This document shows, one piece after another, positions 1 through 9,570 of a DNA stretch of 64,000 bases. Under the pieces are notes generated by a model, which was not told the origin of the DNA, did no database searches, and worked only from the letters and a program-made list of their open reading frames with translations. The DNA is from Aquibium pacificus (GTDB lineage Bacteria > Pseudomonadota > Alphaproteobacteria > Rhizobiales > Rhizobiaceae), in assembly GCF_040839445.1 (NCBI RefSeq), contig NZ_JBDPGJ010000003.1, positions 434,001 to 498,000 of the forward strand. The letters run 5' to 3'. The stretch's first letter is position 1. Each line of letters begins with the position of its first letter. A program made the position numbers and the translations under genes.

Positions 1-1262
1 CCGCTGAGGTTGGCTCTGTAGAGGTCTGCGCCTTCGAGCCTAGCTCCGCTGAGGTCTGCACCCTCGAGAATAGCCCTGGTTAGATTTGCGCCTTCTAAAC
101 TTGCTCCAGTAAGTATTGCCCCACGCAGGTCCTTTCCGCGCAAGTCGGGCTTTGTCATGGCGTCTAGTAAAGCACTCCGACGCCTTTTCCACTCCCTTTG
201 AAAAAGCTCTTCGTCGTATGCAGCTAAGGCGCCGTGGCCTATTGCCAGCGGATTGGAGCAAGAAACGCCACGCTTCTCGTTGCACCAGCGGACTCGGAAT
301 TCTGCCTCGGCAATTTCGAGGCCGAGCCAATCCTTTGGCTTTTCTGTGAAGACTACTTCTCTTAGATCCGCCCGCGCGGGACGCAAGAAGTCAATTCGGA
401 GCTGCACCTTACTCCAACAAATATCCCTCTTCTTCTCGGTTGAGTCACATTGGAATAGTTTCATTACCGTCGTCCGGTCTTGTCCGCTCCACAAGTCGAT
501 ACTTGTTCTTAGAAGTGTAAGTCCCGCTATCGTTATCGCGGCGGGAACAAATATTGCCCACCAACGAGGGTGCGGTATTCGCTGAGCTAGATAGGCATAT
601 GCAGCAGTGCCACTGCGCAAGAAGACTCCCATCGTTACTACGAATACGACGGCTATCCACCCTGTCATGGTCGGATCATGCGCAGGCATTGAACGCCACC
701 AGAACCAGGCGATGATGAATAGCCCGAACATCCACACCAATACGATGGCGGTCACATTGCCAACAATCGCCACGGCGCGCGGGGCGGACGCTCGGTCTTC
801 GTCTGCGGCGTTACGCAAGCTGTCGCGCCAGCGGAGTGCAGCATCTGTGACGAGCCAGGGATGAATCCGATCCGCGATTGGCTGGCGATCCACAAGGGGG
901 GGTATAGTACCGAGCGCCTGCCACAGTCGCTCTATATAGACGTGAAAATGAACATAGAGTGCAGCTATGATCAATGAACCGGTCAAAAAGAAAGAGGCGA
1001 CTGGAACTGATATATTTATAATGGGCAATTGCGTGCGTTCTGAGGTCGAGAAAAAGGCGATGTCACGCACGCTGGCGAGCGTAATGCTGGCGAAGACCAG
1101 TGCGCCAAGTAATGCGACCCAAGCAGCTCGTGCATTGTGTATTATCTCGTCGATGCGATGGAGATCCGCTTCGGCGCTCCTACCAACTGTGTCTGCAAAC
1201 TTCTGTAATCCGGGGATGGCGCGCGTGCGCTGGTGAGAACGCGCGGCAGGATTTGTTGACAT
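1..1262 (-). CDS. Membrane protein with C-terminal pentapeptide repeats (3' end cut by window edge)
   Basis: An open frame runs leftward from ATG at 1262 off the left edge (about 420 codons visible, no stop). I see five likely membrane helices, near residues 47-66, 90-111, 180-206, 217-235 and 260-280, then a soluble stretch. From about residue 373 there is a pentapeptide array (LRGKDLRGAILTGASLEGAN and so on, A(D/N)LxG type) that continues past the edge. This architecture recurs in rhizobial membrane proteins of unknown role. The repeats should fold as a right-handed quadrilateral beta-helix, probably for protein binding. The start is the first ATG after an in-frame TGA; its ribosome site is weak. 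Function unknown. Confidence 0.8.
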   Translation of the reverse strand, partial: MSTNPAARSHQRTRAIPGLQKFADTVGRSAEADLHRIDEIIHNARAAWVALLGALVFASITLASVRDIAFFSTSERTQLPIINISVPVASFFLTGSLIIAALYVHFHVYIERLWQALGTIPPLVDRQPIADRIHPWLVTDAALRWRDSLRNAADEDRASAPRAVAIVGNVTAIVLVWMFGLFIIAWFWWRSMPAHDPTMTGWIAVVFVVTMGVFLRSGTAAYAYLAQRIPHPRWWAIFVPAAITIAGLTLLRTSIDLWSGQDRTTVMKLFQCDSTEKKRDICWSKVQLRIDFLRPARADLREVVFTEKPKDWLGLEIAEAEFRVRWCNEKRGVSCSNPLAIGHGALAAYDEELFQREWKRRRSALLDAMTKPDLRGKDLRGAILTGASLEGANLTRAILEGADLSGARLEGADLYRANLS

Positions 1263-1435
1263 TCTTTTACAATCTTGCTGTTTCTAACAGAATTATGGAA
1301 GAATCACGAACAGCAAGCAAGGTGGATGATGAAAAATCCACGCATCGGTAGGCCAAATGCAATTAGGGTCGTTTGTTCAATACGAGAGTATATAGAGTTT
1401 TTTTGCGGGAGACGAAAACAGAAACCGCGTCGCGT

Positions 1436-4400
1436 TCAATCCCCTAAATTCTCCAACAGTTCTAACGCCCGTTCGACGCTCGTCTTCGCCGTTTCGACCG
1501 CATCCGTCTGCTGCGCGGCGGTCAGGAGCTCAAGCGCGTGTCGGCACTCGGCCAGTGCCTCCTTCGCGATGGCAAGGTCGCGGTCGTGGCGGGCGCGTTC
1601 GGTGCGGATTTCGCAGGTGGTGTTTTCCAGGTAGCCGGCGAGTTGCGGCATCGCGGCGAAGCCGGCGCGGGCTTCGGCGGCCAGCTCTTCGGCGCGGGCG
1701 AGGCGGGCGGGGTCGAAGTCGAGACGCAGAGCGGTCACCAGGAGGTAGGCGAGACCGTTGGCGGCGAGCGCGCTGCCCTGGACGTTGCCGATCTCGCCGA
1801 ACATGGAATGCAGTTCCCCGTGGGCGGCGATCGCGGTTTCGAGTTCGGCGGGGTCCTTCGTCACCAGCGCCAGCGCGGCGGCGGCATCGGCGTAGTTCTG
1901 GTAGAGTTCTAGGAAGGGCCCGATGTTCGCGGTGCGAGCGCCGAGGGCTTCGTTGCGGGCCACGCTTTCGGCCAGTAGCTGCGTGCCGCGGCGGAGCTCC
2001 GCCGTGTCGCCCGACAGGCGGGCGAGTGCTGCGAGCGTCGTGCCGAGTTCCATGTCGAGGCGCAGCGTGCCGTCGGGAGTGCCGGGCGCAACCGCCTGCT
2101 TCAGGCGCTCGAACGTTTCGGCAGCTTCCCGCAGCCTGTCGGGATCGGCCGTCTTGCGCCCGAGGGCGGATCGGGTACGGGCGGCTTCGAAGTCGACCTG
2201 ATTTCTCAGCCCCGCGTTGGCGCTCGCGGTGGCGATTTTGCCGAGCCGTTCGAAGATGTCGATCGCCTCGCGCAGGCGCTCGTTGCCGGGTTCGCGCCGG
2301 CCTATTGCCGAAAGCGTCATGCCGAGCCGCCATTCGGCCTCCCCCGCCGGCGCCGCGGCTTCGGCCTGGCGGAAGGTTTCGAGTGCCGCCCTCTGAACCA
2401 CTTCCGCCTGCAACAGGCCCGAGCCGTCGCCGAACCGCTCCGCCCATTCGAGCGCGATGCGGCCGGCCATGCTCTTCAATTCGGCCGCGATGAGGGGGAA
2501 GCGGTCGTCCGGAAAGATGTCGAGCGCCGCTCCGTTGATGTCGCCGGCGATCGAGAGTGCATCCGGCGTGTTCTGGCGCATGGCGACGTCGAGCGCGATG
2601 TAGGTGGCGTTGGCGATGTAGCGGGCGGCCAGCGCATCGGCCGTCTCGTCGTCCGGCAGCAGCGTCATCATGCTGTCCATATGACCGATCACGTCCTGCA
2701 GCAGCGCCGGATCGGGCGCCGCCGCCCAGCGGAAATACAGCGACTGCACCTGCCTGAAGCGCGCCTCCGCCTCCAAAGCCTCGTCGCCTGCCTGTCGTGC
2801 CAGCGAAGCTGCCTGTTCGAAGTCGGCTTCTGCACCGGTAAGTGACGAAAAATCCCCTTTCGCAAGGGCGATCTGGCCGACGGCGCGACCATGGTCGAGG
2901 CGGATGCGGCCGCGTTGAGCCGGTGCAAGATCTTCGCCGACCGAAAGCGCCCACGCCAGGAGGCCCAGCGCTTCGTCGAAGGCCGACATGTCGCCCGCGC
3001 GCGAACTGCGCAGCAAAAGGATCAGCGCGAGCCTGTGGGAGAGTTCCGCTTCGATCGCGGGGGGAATCCCACTGCTCGATCCAAGCGCCTCGCGGGTGAG
3101 CGCCTCGGCGCGATCGAGCGATCCGGACGAGCCCTGAAGCTCCGAATGGGTGAGGTAGGCGTCGATTTCCTCGAGGCCGTAGCGCAGGGCCTTTTCCCGG
3201 TCGACCTCGGCGACGATCTCGCGCGCCCCGCCGTAGTCGCGGGCAGCATCCTCGAAGCGGAACAGGAGCTTTTTCGTTTCGGCGCTGCGGGCGAAAACCT
3301 CGGCATCCTCGAAAAAGCGCTGGCGAAGCGCCTCCAGCTGGTCAAGCCGCGTGTCACGCAGGGAGGCGACGCGTTGCTTCGCCTGTTCGCGAAAATCGTC
3401 GGCGGCGTGGAGCGCGCCTTCGAGTTCGGCCTCGTCGGCTAGGCGCGTCAGGCGCTCGATCTCGGGATCGGGGTTTTCCATTGCGTTGCGGGTGCGGCGA
3501 AGCTCGGCGAAGCGTTCGAGCTCGGCCTTCAGGCGAGCCTCGATCTTCTGGGGGTCGTCGGTGGGGTCGAGCCCGGCGGCGCGCATCATGGCGTAGACGA
3601 CGCTCATGGGAACCTGCCCGCTGCGGGCCAGGGTTTCGGCCTGCGCGCGCTGCGGGTCGGGCAGCGCGGCAATGTGGACGAGCAACTGCCGGCGCTCGGT
3701 CAGTATCTCTCCCTCGGCGCCCTCGACCGGGTCCGGCCGGTCGCCCAGATAGAGGAGCCGCCTCAGGCTCTCGTTCGTCCAGGGGCGTTGCCGGCCGCCG
3801 GTCTTCAGATAGACCTCCTCGGCAACCATGCGCATGACGGTGCCGAACTCCTCGCCGGCCATGGCGTCTATGTGGCGCAGCAGCGCGGCCGCGTAGGGGC
3901 TGTGGCCGCCGATGTCGCCGTCGAGCGCCGGCATGCCCGGCTCGGCCGCGAAGCCGATCACCATGCCGAGACTGCCTGTTTTCGGCGCCGCCGCATCGAG
4001 CGCGCGTACGCCGCGGGTCTGGCCAAGACCGCCGGCCGATAGCGGCTCGGCCGGCGCATCGGGCCGGACCCGCAGGGTCGCCGTCGGGGGAAACGGATTG
4101 TCGCGGCAGGCATCCAGCAGAAGGATCGTGACCGGGACGGTCTGTCGCAGGCGGTTCAGGATATCGGAGAGCGGAACCAGGCGTTCGCCGGCGGCGTCGA
4201 GCGACGCGAGATCGGCGTCGACGGGGACGAGAAAATTCTCGCCGCCGGCTTCGATGCCGTGGCCGGCGTAATAGAGCACCGCCACGTCCGCGTCCCCCGC
4301 ATCCTCGACGAAGCGGTCGAGGTCTTTGCGCAGGTCGTCCGCGTCGCGGTCGGTGCGGCGCACGGCATCGAAGCCGAGGTCCGACAGCAATTCCTCGATG

Positions 4401-4624
4401 GCGTCGGCGTCCTGTGGCGGATTGGCGAGAGAGGGGAGGGCCGCGTAGTCGCCGTTTCCGATGGTGAGCGCGACGCCGCGCAGGACGGGCGCCTCGCCGT
4501 AACCGGATGCGCGCGCAGCGGCGAACCCGTGAACGAGAAAGAGGAATGCTGCCAGAGCCCCGGCGAGGGCTCGGCTGCCCACCCATCCGCGCAGCGCCTC
4601 AGTCAGGAACATGGCCTGTCCCAT
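1436..4624 (-). CDS. Secreted caspase-like (peptidase C14) protein with TPR-like C-terminal region
   Basis: The 1062-residue product starts with a hydrophobic segment (about residues 18-38) that looks like a signal peptide. A caspase/metacaspase p20 fold follows at about 48-290. The likely catalytic His122 lies in YYAGHG and Cys173 in LLLDACRDN. The remaining roughly 700 residues are alanine-rich helical repeats resembling TPR/Sel1 arrays and have no other recognisable domain. Rhizobial caspase-like proteins of this type are common, with unknown substrates, and the repeats may recruit partners. The SH3-like gene just upstream on the same strand may be co-transcribed. Met5 is an alternative start. 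Confidence 0.85.
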   Translation of the reverse strand: MGQAMFLTEALRGWVGSRALAGALAAFLFLVHGFAAARASGYGEAPVLRGVALTIGNGDYAALPSLANPPQDADAIEELLSDLGFDAVRRTDRDADDLRKDLDRFVEDAGDADVAVLYYAGHGIEAGGENFLVPVDADLASLDAAGERLVPLSDILNRLRQTVPVTILLLDACRDNPFPPTATLRVRPDAPAEPLSAGGLGQTRGVRALDAAAPKTGSLGMVIGFAAEPGMPALDGDIGGHSPYAAALLRHIDAMAGEEFGTVMRMVAEEVYLKTGGRQRPWTNESLRRLLYLGDRPDPVEGAEGEILTERRQLLVHIAALPDPQRAQAETLARSGQVPMSVVYAMMRAAGLDPTDDPQKIEARLKAELERFAELRRTRNAMENPDPEIERLTRLADEAELEGALHAADDFREQAKQRVASLRDTRLDQLEALRQRFFEDAEVFARSAETKKLLFRFEDAARDYGGAREIVAEVDREKALRYGLEEIDAYLTHSELQGSSGSLDRAEALTREALGSSSGIPPAIEAELSHRLALILLLRSSRAGDMSAFDEALGLLAWALSVGEDLAPAQRGRIRLDHGRAVGQIALAKGDFSSLTGAEADFEQAASLARQAGDEALEAEARFRQVQSLYFRWAAAPDPALLQDVIGHMDSMMTLLPDDETADALAARYIANATYIALDVAMRQNTPDALSIAGDINGAALDIFPDDRFPLIAAELKSMAGRIALEWAERFGDGSGLLQAEVVQRAALETFRQAEAAAPAGEAEWRLGMTLSAIGRREPGNERLREAIDIFERLGKIATASANAGLRNQVDFEAARTRSALGRKTADPDRLREAAETFERLKQAVAPGTPDGTLRLDMELGTTLAALARLSGDTAELRRGTQLLAESVARNEALGARTANIGPFLELYQNYADAAAALALVTKDPAELETAIAAHGELHSMFGEIGNVQGSALAANGLAYLLVTALRLDFDPARLARAEELAAEARAGFAAMPQLAGYLENTTCEIRTERARHDRDLAIAKEALAECRHALELLTAAQQTDAVETAKTSVERALELLENLGD

Positions 4625-4672
4625 ACTTCCGTGACCGCAAGTATAACCCGCCGAGGGCGGGTCGGTACAAGA

Positions 4673-6211
4673 CTATCGCCCGAGCGGAAGGGCGTCGAGG
4701 ATCTCGAACCGCTCGCCGACGCCTATCCGGATCATGTTGAGGTCGGCTTCCCGGGTAAAGCGGAATTCCTGCAGCGTGTTGGACCCGTCCGGCTTTCCGG
4801 ACCGGAACCGGATCACCCTCGACCCGCCGTCCGGCCACAGCACCGTCACCTCGGCGTCTCCGTTCTGGCTGCGTGCGATCCTGGCTTCGCAACGGGTCAT
4901 CGGCTGGCCGACATAACGCGCGCAGGGAATTTCGGTGGATGCATCCTGCGCCTGCTGCGGCATCGCGACCGCCGTCTGCGCAACGATGATGGGATCGGGC
5001 TCATCGGCCGCCGGCGGTTCGGCGGCGTTCCCGGACGCCTCTGTGGCGGGGACTCCGGCGCCGTCAGCAGCGGCGATGCCGGCGCCGGCCCCGCGCGGAG
5101 CGGCTTCCTCGGCAACCGCGGCCGGCGGCGACTGCCGCTCCTTCGGGAAAAGAACCGAAAGCGCCGCATCGACGAGTCCCCTGGGAGCCTCTATCGGCTC
5201 CAGCGCGGCCATCTCCCGCACGGGGACGTCCACAGCCTCCTCCGCGGATGATTCGGCCGCGGCTGGTGCGGGAACCTGCGCCACCTCCGGCGCCGCCGCA
5301 TCCGCGATCCCCGACGCCGGGGCGCCTGCGACTTCCCGCTCATAGACGTCCATGGCCTCCTGCGTGGGGAGTTCGGCTGCCTCCTTCAGGGCGAATTCTG
5401 CAAGATCCTGGACGGGGATTTCCGGCGTCTCCGGAGCTGGGGTCTCGGCCACCGGCTCCTCGCCGTACCGGAGCGGACGCGGAGTCGGGATCGGAACGAG
5501 GGAAAGGGTGCCGTCCGTCCCGTCAGCCGCTTCAGGCGGTGTCGCGGAGCCGCCCTCCGGCGTGAACACTTCGGCCGCGAAGGGCGCATTCCTCGCGGCC
5601 ATCGCGAGCGCGAAAGCGGGGGCAGCCGCGTCGATCTTTCGGCTTTCCCGCTCCTCGTCGAAGGCAAGCATTGGGTCTGAGCCCGAACCGGGTGACGGGG
5701 AAAGCAGCACGGTGCGGATTTCGTCCTGACCGGAGGTTTCGTCCGCTTCGAGGCCGAGGCTCGGCAGGGGATCGGGCAGGATGCCGGCGACGATCTGCGA
5801 ACGGTCGAACTTCTCCACCGGGGGCGGCTTGACCCCAGCATCGTCTTCGTCGGAACCCGGCGCCGCGCCGACCCTCAGGTATCGGGAAGGGGTCCAGCCG
5901 ACGAGGTGCTCCGGGTAGTCTATTTCCACCCGGCACCACTCGTAGCCCCTGAAGTCCGCGCAATCCAGGCGCCGCAGGAGCGATCCGTTGGGAATGCGCG
6001 CAAGCACGAGACCGGTCGGGGAGGCGGTGGCGCGGACGTTGAGGAGGTCGTCCGGCGAAAGTCCTCGAACCTCCGCCTCGACCGCATCGCTCTCTCCGGG
6101 CGCGACCATTTCCGTGGCATGCGCGGGCAGCCGCGCGACGAGGCAGAAGATGGCCAGCGCGAAGGCGGAAACGAATGCGCTGGCAGGCTTTCGCGGCATT
6201 CGGATGCTCAA
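4673..6211 (-). CDS. Secreted SH3-like domain protein
   Basis: The product has 512 residues. The N-terminal hydrophobic stretch (about residues 10-31, ending near AHA) is a likely signal peptide, followed by a bacterial SH3 domain at about 52-114 with the typical LNVRATAS and GWTPSRYLRV signatures. The middle, about 120-420, is low-complexity Ala/Pro/Glu sequence. The last about 85 residues form a compact Cys-containing domain (CARYVGQPMTRCEARI) seen in other rhizobial SH3 proteins. It lies 48 bp upstream of the caspase-like gene on the same strand, so a shared envelope role is plausible but unproven. Met5 is an alternative start. Confidence 0.75.
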   Translation of the reverse strand: MSIRMPRKPASAFVSAFALAIFCLVARLPAHATEMVAPGESDAVEAEVRGLSPDDLLNVRATASPTGLVLARIPNGSLLRRLDCADFRGYEWCRVEIDYPEHLVGWTPSRYLRVGAAPGSDEDDAGVKPPPVEKFDRSQIVAGILPDPLPSLGLEADETSGQDEIRTVLLSPSPGSGSDPMLAFDEERESRKIDAAAPAFALAMAARNAPFAAEVFTPEGGSATPPEAADGTDGTLSLVPIPTPRPLRYGEEPVAETPAPETPEIPVQDLAEFALKEAAELPTQEAMDVYEREVAGAPASGIADAAAPEVAQVPAPAAAESSAEEAVDVPVREMAALEPIEAPRGLVDAALSVLFPKERQSPPAAVAEEAAPRGAGAGIAAADGAGVPATEASGNAAEPPAADEPDPIIVAQTAVAMPQQAQDASTEIPCARYVGQPMTRCEARIARSQNGDAEVTVLWPDGGSRVIRFRSGKPDGSNTLQEFRFTREADLNMIRIGVGERFEILDALPLGR

Positions 6212-6427
6212 GGAACCTTGTTCGGCGTCGTTTCGGGTTTCGTCCCGCTTATTATGCGCCCCGGCTGCCCGCTGTCACCCCCCATTCGACGGTGCGGACC
6301 CATCGCCTTTCGTACCTGTGTCCGGGCCGCAGCGGCGCCAGCGCGAGCAGGCCCCGGAACCAGAAGGGCAAGCCCACGTTTCCGACGATCACCGCTCGGT
6401 CCGAGCCGCGAAAGCATGGAGGAAACG

Positions 6428-6616
6428 ATGGGCATCGAACAGGCACCGACACCGCAGGGCAAGGAAGGCGCGCGCGAGCTTCGCGAAAGCACCGCCCGCG
6501 AAGAGAAGAAGGTGGAGTCCCAGAAAGGCAGCGACCTCAAGAAGGGAGCCGACCGGATGGAGGAGCGGTCGCGGAGCTCGGACGGGAAAAGCGTCGAGAC
6601 GAAGCAACAGGACTGA
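6428..6616 (+). CDS. Small hydrophilic charged protein, function unknown
   Basis: A 62-residue, lysine/glutamate-rich protein (MGIEQAPTPQGKEGARELRE...) with no membrane segment and probable disorder. I chose ATG 6428 because GGAGGAAACG lies immediately upstream; ATG 6416 is in frame but has no ribosome site. A strong inverted repeat follows the stop. No homology is recognised. Confidence 0.55.
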   Translation: MGIEQAPTPQGKEGARELRESTAREEKKVESQKGSDLKKGADRMEERSRSSDGKSVETKQQD

Positions 6617-6634
6617 TATTTTTGCGAATACGAA

Positions 6635-6673
6635 GGCGGGACCCGCTACCCCCGCCTCCGAGCGGGTCCCGCC
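6635..6673. terminator. 13-bp perfect inverted repeat after the small gene
   Basis: Arms 6635-6647 (GGCGGGACCCGCT) and 6661-6673 are exact reverse complements around a 13-nt loop. The stem is GC-rich and follows the stop at 6616, as a terminator would, but no T-run follows the second arm. It could instead limit RNA decay or act on both strands. Confidence 0.5.
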
Positions 6674-6921
6674 TGGCAGCCCCCCGCCGCCGCACTGGAG
6701 CACTAACCCGGGGGAGTTTTGGGCACTTTGCGCTAAGTCAAAAGTTGGGGCTACCTGACGATTCTTGTGCAGTCAGCCGCTACGCCTTGCCAGGACGGCT
6801 GACCTGAGCGGCTCGCGCACGATGCAGAATCGTCATGACTTCGCAGGCGTCGGACATTATTCATGAGCCGATGCCTGACCCGCCGCACCATCCGGTTCGG
6901 CGTACACACGAGGAGACCGCG

Positions 6922-7812
6922 ATGCGCTGGAGAGGCCGTCGTCAGAGTGCCAATGTCGAGGATCAGCGTGGCCGCAGCGCAGGCTTCGGGCGCGGCGGGG
7001 GTTTTGGTCGCGGCGGCATCCGCATCCCCGCCGGACGATCGATCGGAGGCGGAGGCATTTCGGGGATCGTCATCCTTGTCATCGTCTTCTTCGTGCTGCG
7101 CTTCCTGGGCATCGACCCGCTCGAAATGATGCAGGAAGAGCCGCGCGGCGGGACGCCAGTCCAGAGTGCCGCCTCCGACGAGACGGCGCAGTTCGCCGGG
7201 GTGGTGCTCGCCGAAACCGAGGATGTCTGGAACGGCATCTTCGAAGCCGGTGGCCGGGACTATCCGGAACCGACAATGGTTCTCTTCTCAGATCAGGTCC
7301 AGTCAGCGTGCGGCTTCGCGTCCGCGGCATCCGGCCCGTTCTACTGTCCGGGCGATACCAAGCTCTACCTCGATCTATCGTTCTTCGCCCAGCTTGCGAC
7401 CCAGTTCGGCGCGTCGGGCGATTTTGCGCAGGCCTACGTCATCGCGCACGAGGTGGGACATCACGTCCAGAACGTCACGGGCGTCCTGCCGAAATTCAAC
7501 CGGGCGCGCCAGGGCATGAGCGAGGTCGAGGCGAACCGCATGTCGGTGCGGGTGGAACTGCAGGCGGACTGCTATGCCGGCATCTGGGCGCACTACACGG
7601 AACAGAAGGGGCTTCTGGAGCAGGGCGACATCGACGAAGCGCTGAACGCGGCCAATCAGATCGGCGACGACACACTGCAGAAGCGATCGCAGGGCTACGT
7701 CGTTCCCGACAGCTTCAACCACGGCACGTCCGCGCAGCGGAAGGAATGGTTCCAGCGCGGTTTCGAGAGCGGCCGCATGTCGGATTGCGACACCTTCGAC
7801 GGCGATATCTGA
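6922..7812 (+). CDS. Neutral zinc metallopeptidase, YpfJ family
   Basis: The 296-residue product has an Arg/Gly-rich N-terminus (about residues 15-45), one membrane helix (about 48-68) and a metallopeptidase domain with HEVGHH, whose zinc ligands would be His176 and His180 with Glu177 catalytic. The conserved family ending with FQRGFESG is present. Family members are membrane-anchored proteins thought to be proteases; the substrate is unknown. The start at 6922 is preceded by AGGAGACCGC, while upstream in-frame ATGs lack a ribosome site. Confidence 0.9.
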   Translation: MRWRGRRQSANVEDQRGRSAGFGRGGGFGRGGIRIPAGRSIGGGGISGIVILVIVFFVLRFLGIDPLEMMQEEPRGGTPVQSAASDETAQFAGVVLAETEDVWNGIFEAGGRDYPEPTMVLFSDQVQSACGFASAASGPFYCPGDTKLYLDLSFFAQLATQFGASGDFAQAYVIAHEVGHHVQNVTGVLPKFNRARQGMSEVEANRMSVRVELQADCYAGIWAHYTEQKGLLEQGDIDEALNAANQIGDDTLQKRSQGYVVPDSFNHGTSAQRKEWFQRGFESGRMSDCDTFDGDI

Positions 7813-7950
7813 CCAGCCATCCCGAGAACGTCTGCCGGTATCTCGACAAATCGGGAAGATTCCTTCATGCGTCGCTAAGCATTCGGTTTAGCTCCACCTT
7901 AACCCGGGACGTCTAGTCTTGCCCCATCGACAATGGAGTGGGGTAGAGTG

Positions 7951-9537
7951 ATGTTGGCGTCTTCTGTCCGCCGCCTGCTGCGAAACGAAAGCGGGAATAT
8001 TGGCATCATGGCCGCGTTTGCCATGGTTCCTCTCGTTCTCGGCGCCGGTATCGCCCTCGACTTCTCATCGCTGAGCAACAGCAAGGCCGAACTCCAGAAC
8101 GCTCTGGATGCCGCCGTTCTTGCCGTGGCCCGAGAAGGCAAGGAGATCAGCGACGCGGATGCCAATGCAATCGCGCAGCAGTTCATTCGCGCGAACTTCG
8201 ATCCCGAGGACGTCGACCTGGATCTCAAGCGGAACGGTACCCGGGTCACGCTCAAGGGCGGCCTGCGTCAGAAACTCGCCTTCGCCGGCCTCATCGGCTA
8301 CGACACTGCCAAGGTCGGCGCCGAATCCTCGGCCGATATCGCGTACAACAAGTACGAGATCGCCCTCGTGCTCGACACGACCGGATCGATGAAGGGCGGC
8401 AAGCTCGCCTCCATGAAAGACGCCGTCGTCGGGCTCGTGGACACGATGTCCACCCAGATCAAGGACGATGAAAAGCTAAAGTTCGCGGTTGTCCCCTTCG
8501 CCAATTTCGTCAACGTCGGCAAACATTTCGGCCCGGAATTCGACAAGCACGGAAGGTTGGTCAACAAGACCGGCGCCGATTGGCTCGACCTGAGAGGGAG
8601 AGCCGAGCTCCCGCAGCTCGAACTCAAGAAGGGTGTCAGCCGGTTCGAGGTCATGCACAACCTCAAGGACGACTGGAAGGGCTGCGTTGAGACCCGCTAC
8701 AGTGGCCCTGGCGAAGACTACGACGTCTCCGATCGGGAAGCCAAGAAGGGCGACACGAAGAGCCTCTTCGTCCCTTCGTTCTCCATCGATGAGCCCGACA
8801 ACGGCTACGGCAACAGCTACATCGCCTCCTGGGTCGATCCTCTCGACAACAGCGCGGTTGCCCAGATCAGGAAACTGGTCAAGTACGGCGTCACCAGCTT
8901 GGTCACGGATAGTGGGACGCTTGTTCCGATCAGCGGGCTGGGCGAATGGTTCGTTCCCGCCACCAACATGAGCGGCGGAAGGGGTCCCAACAGGGACTGC
9001 GTTACCCAGCCGATCGTGCCGCTCAACAACGACTACTCCAGCATCAAGAGCAGGGTGAAGTCGCTGGAAGCCAATGGCACGACCAACATCATGGAAGGCG
9101 TTGCCTGGGGCATGCGGGTGCTGTCGCCGCACGAGCCATTCTCGGAAGGCCGGGTGAAGGAACCTGGCGTCGAGAAGATCATGATCGTATTGACCGACGG
9201 CTCCAACGTGTTCGGCAACAACAACACCAGCCTGCGTTCGAGCTATTCGAGCAACGGCTACCTGGTCGACGGCCGCATCGGTATCGCGAACGGGTCGTCC
9301 TCCGACACCAACAAGATCATGAACGAAAAGACGCTGGCCGCCTGCGGCAACGCCAAGAAGGAAGGCATCATCGTCTACACGATCAGGCTCGAGGAGCCGG
9401 ACGTGAAGACGGGAATGATGCTGAAGGACTGCGCCACGAGCGCCGCCCACTTCTTCGACGCCCCATCGCGTAGCCAGCTGGACGACGTGTTCCAGGAAAT
9501 CCGCGAAAACGTCGTGAGGTTGCGCATTTCGTCGTAA
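7951..9537 (+). CDS. TadE/TadG-like protein with von Willebrand factor A domain
   Basis: The N-terminus (residues about 1-45: SGNIGIMAAFAMVPLVLGAG) is the prepilin-like hydrophobic segment of TadE/TadG proteins, followed by ALDFSSLSNSKAELQNALDAAVLA. A vWA domain contains the metal-ion site DTTGSM starting at Asp142, with a later LTDGSN. Such proteins are thought to sit in the envelope and assist Flp/Tad pilus assembly. No other tad genes are adjacent. GGGGTAGAG precedes ATG 7951; an in-frame ATG at 7933 has no ribosome site. Convergent with carA. Confidence 0.85.
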   Translation: MLASSVRRLLRNESGNIGIMAAFAMVPLVLGAGIALDFSSLSNSKAELQNALDAAVLAVAREGKEISDADANAIAQQFIRANFDPEDVDLDLKRNGTRVTLKGGLRQKLAFAGLIGYDTAKVGAESSADIAYNKYEIALVLDTTGSMKGGKLASMKDAVVGLVDTMSTQIKDDEKLKFAVVPFANFVNVGKHFGPEFDKHGRLVNKTGADWLDLRGRAELPQLELKKGVSRFEVMHNLKDDWKGCVETRYSGPGEDYDVSDREAKKGDTKSLFVPSFSIDEPDNGYGNSYIASWVDPLDNSAVAQIRKLVKYGVTSLVTDSGTLVPISGLGEWFVPATNMSGGRGPNRDCVTQPIVPLNNDYSSIKSRVKSLEANGTTNIMEGVAWGMRVLSPHEPFSEGRVKEPGVEKIMIVLTDGSNVFGNNNTSLRSSYSSNGYLVDGRIGIANGSSSDTNKIMNEKTLAACGNAKKEGIIVYTIRLEEPDVKTGMMLKDCATSAAHFFDAPSRSQLDDVFQEIRENVVRLRISS

Positions 9538-9570
9538 CCGCGGCGCTTGGCGACGCGCCCCCAGCGGGTT

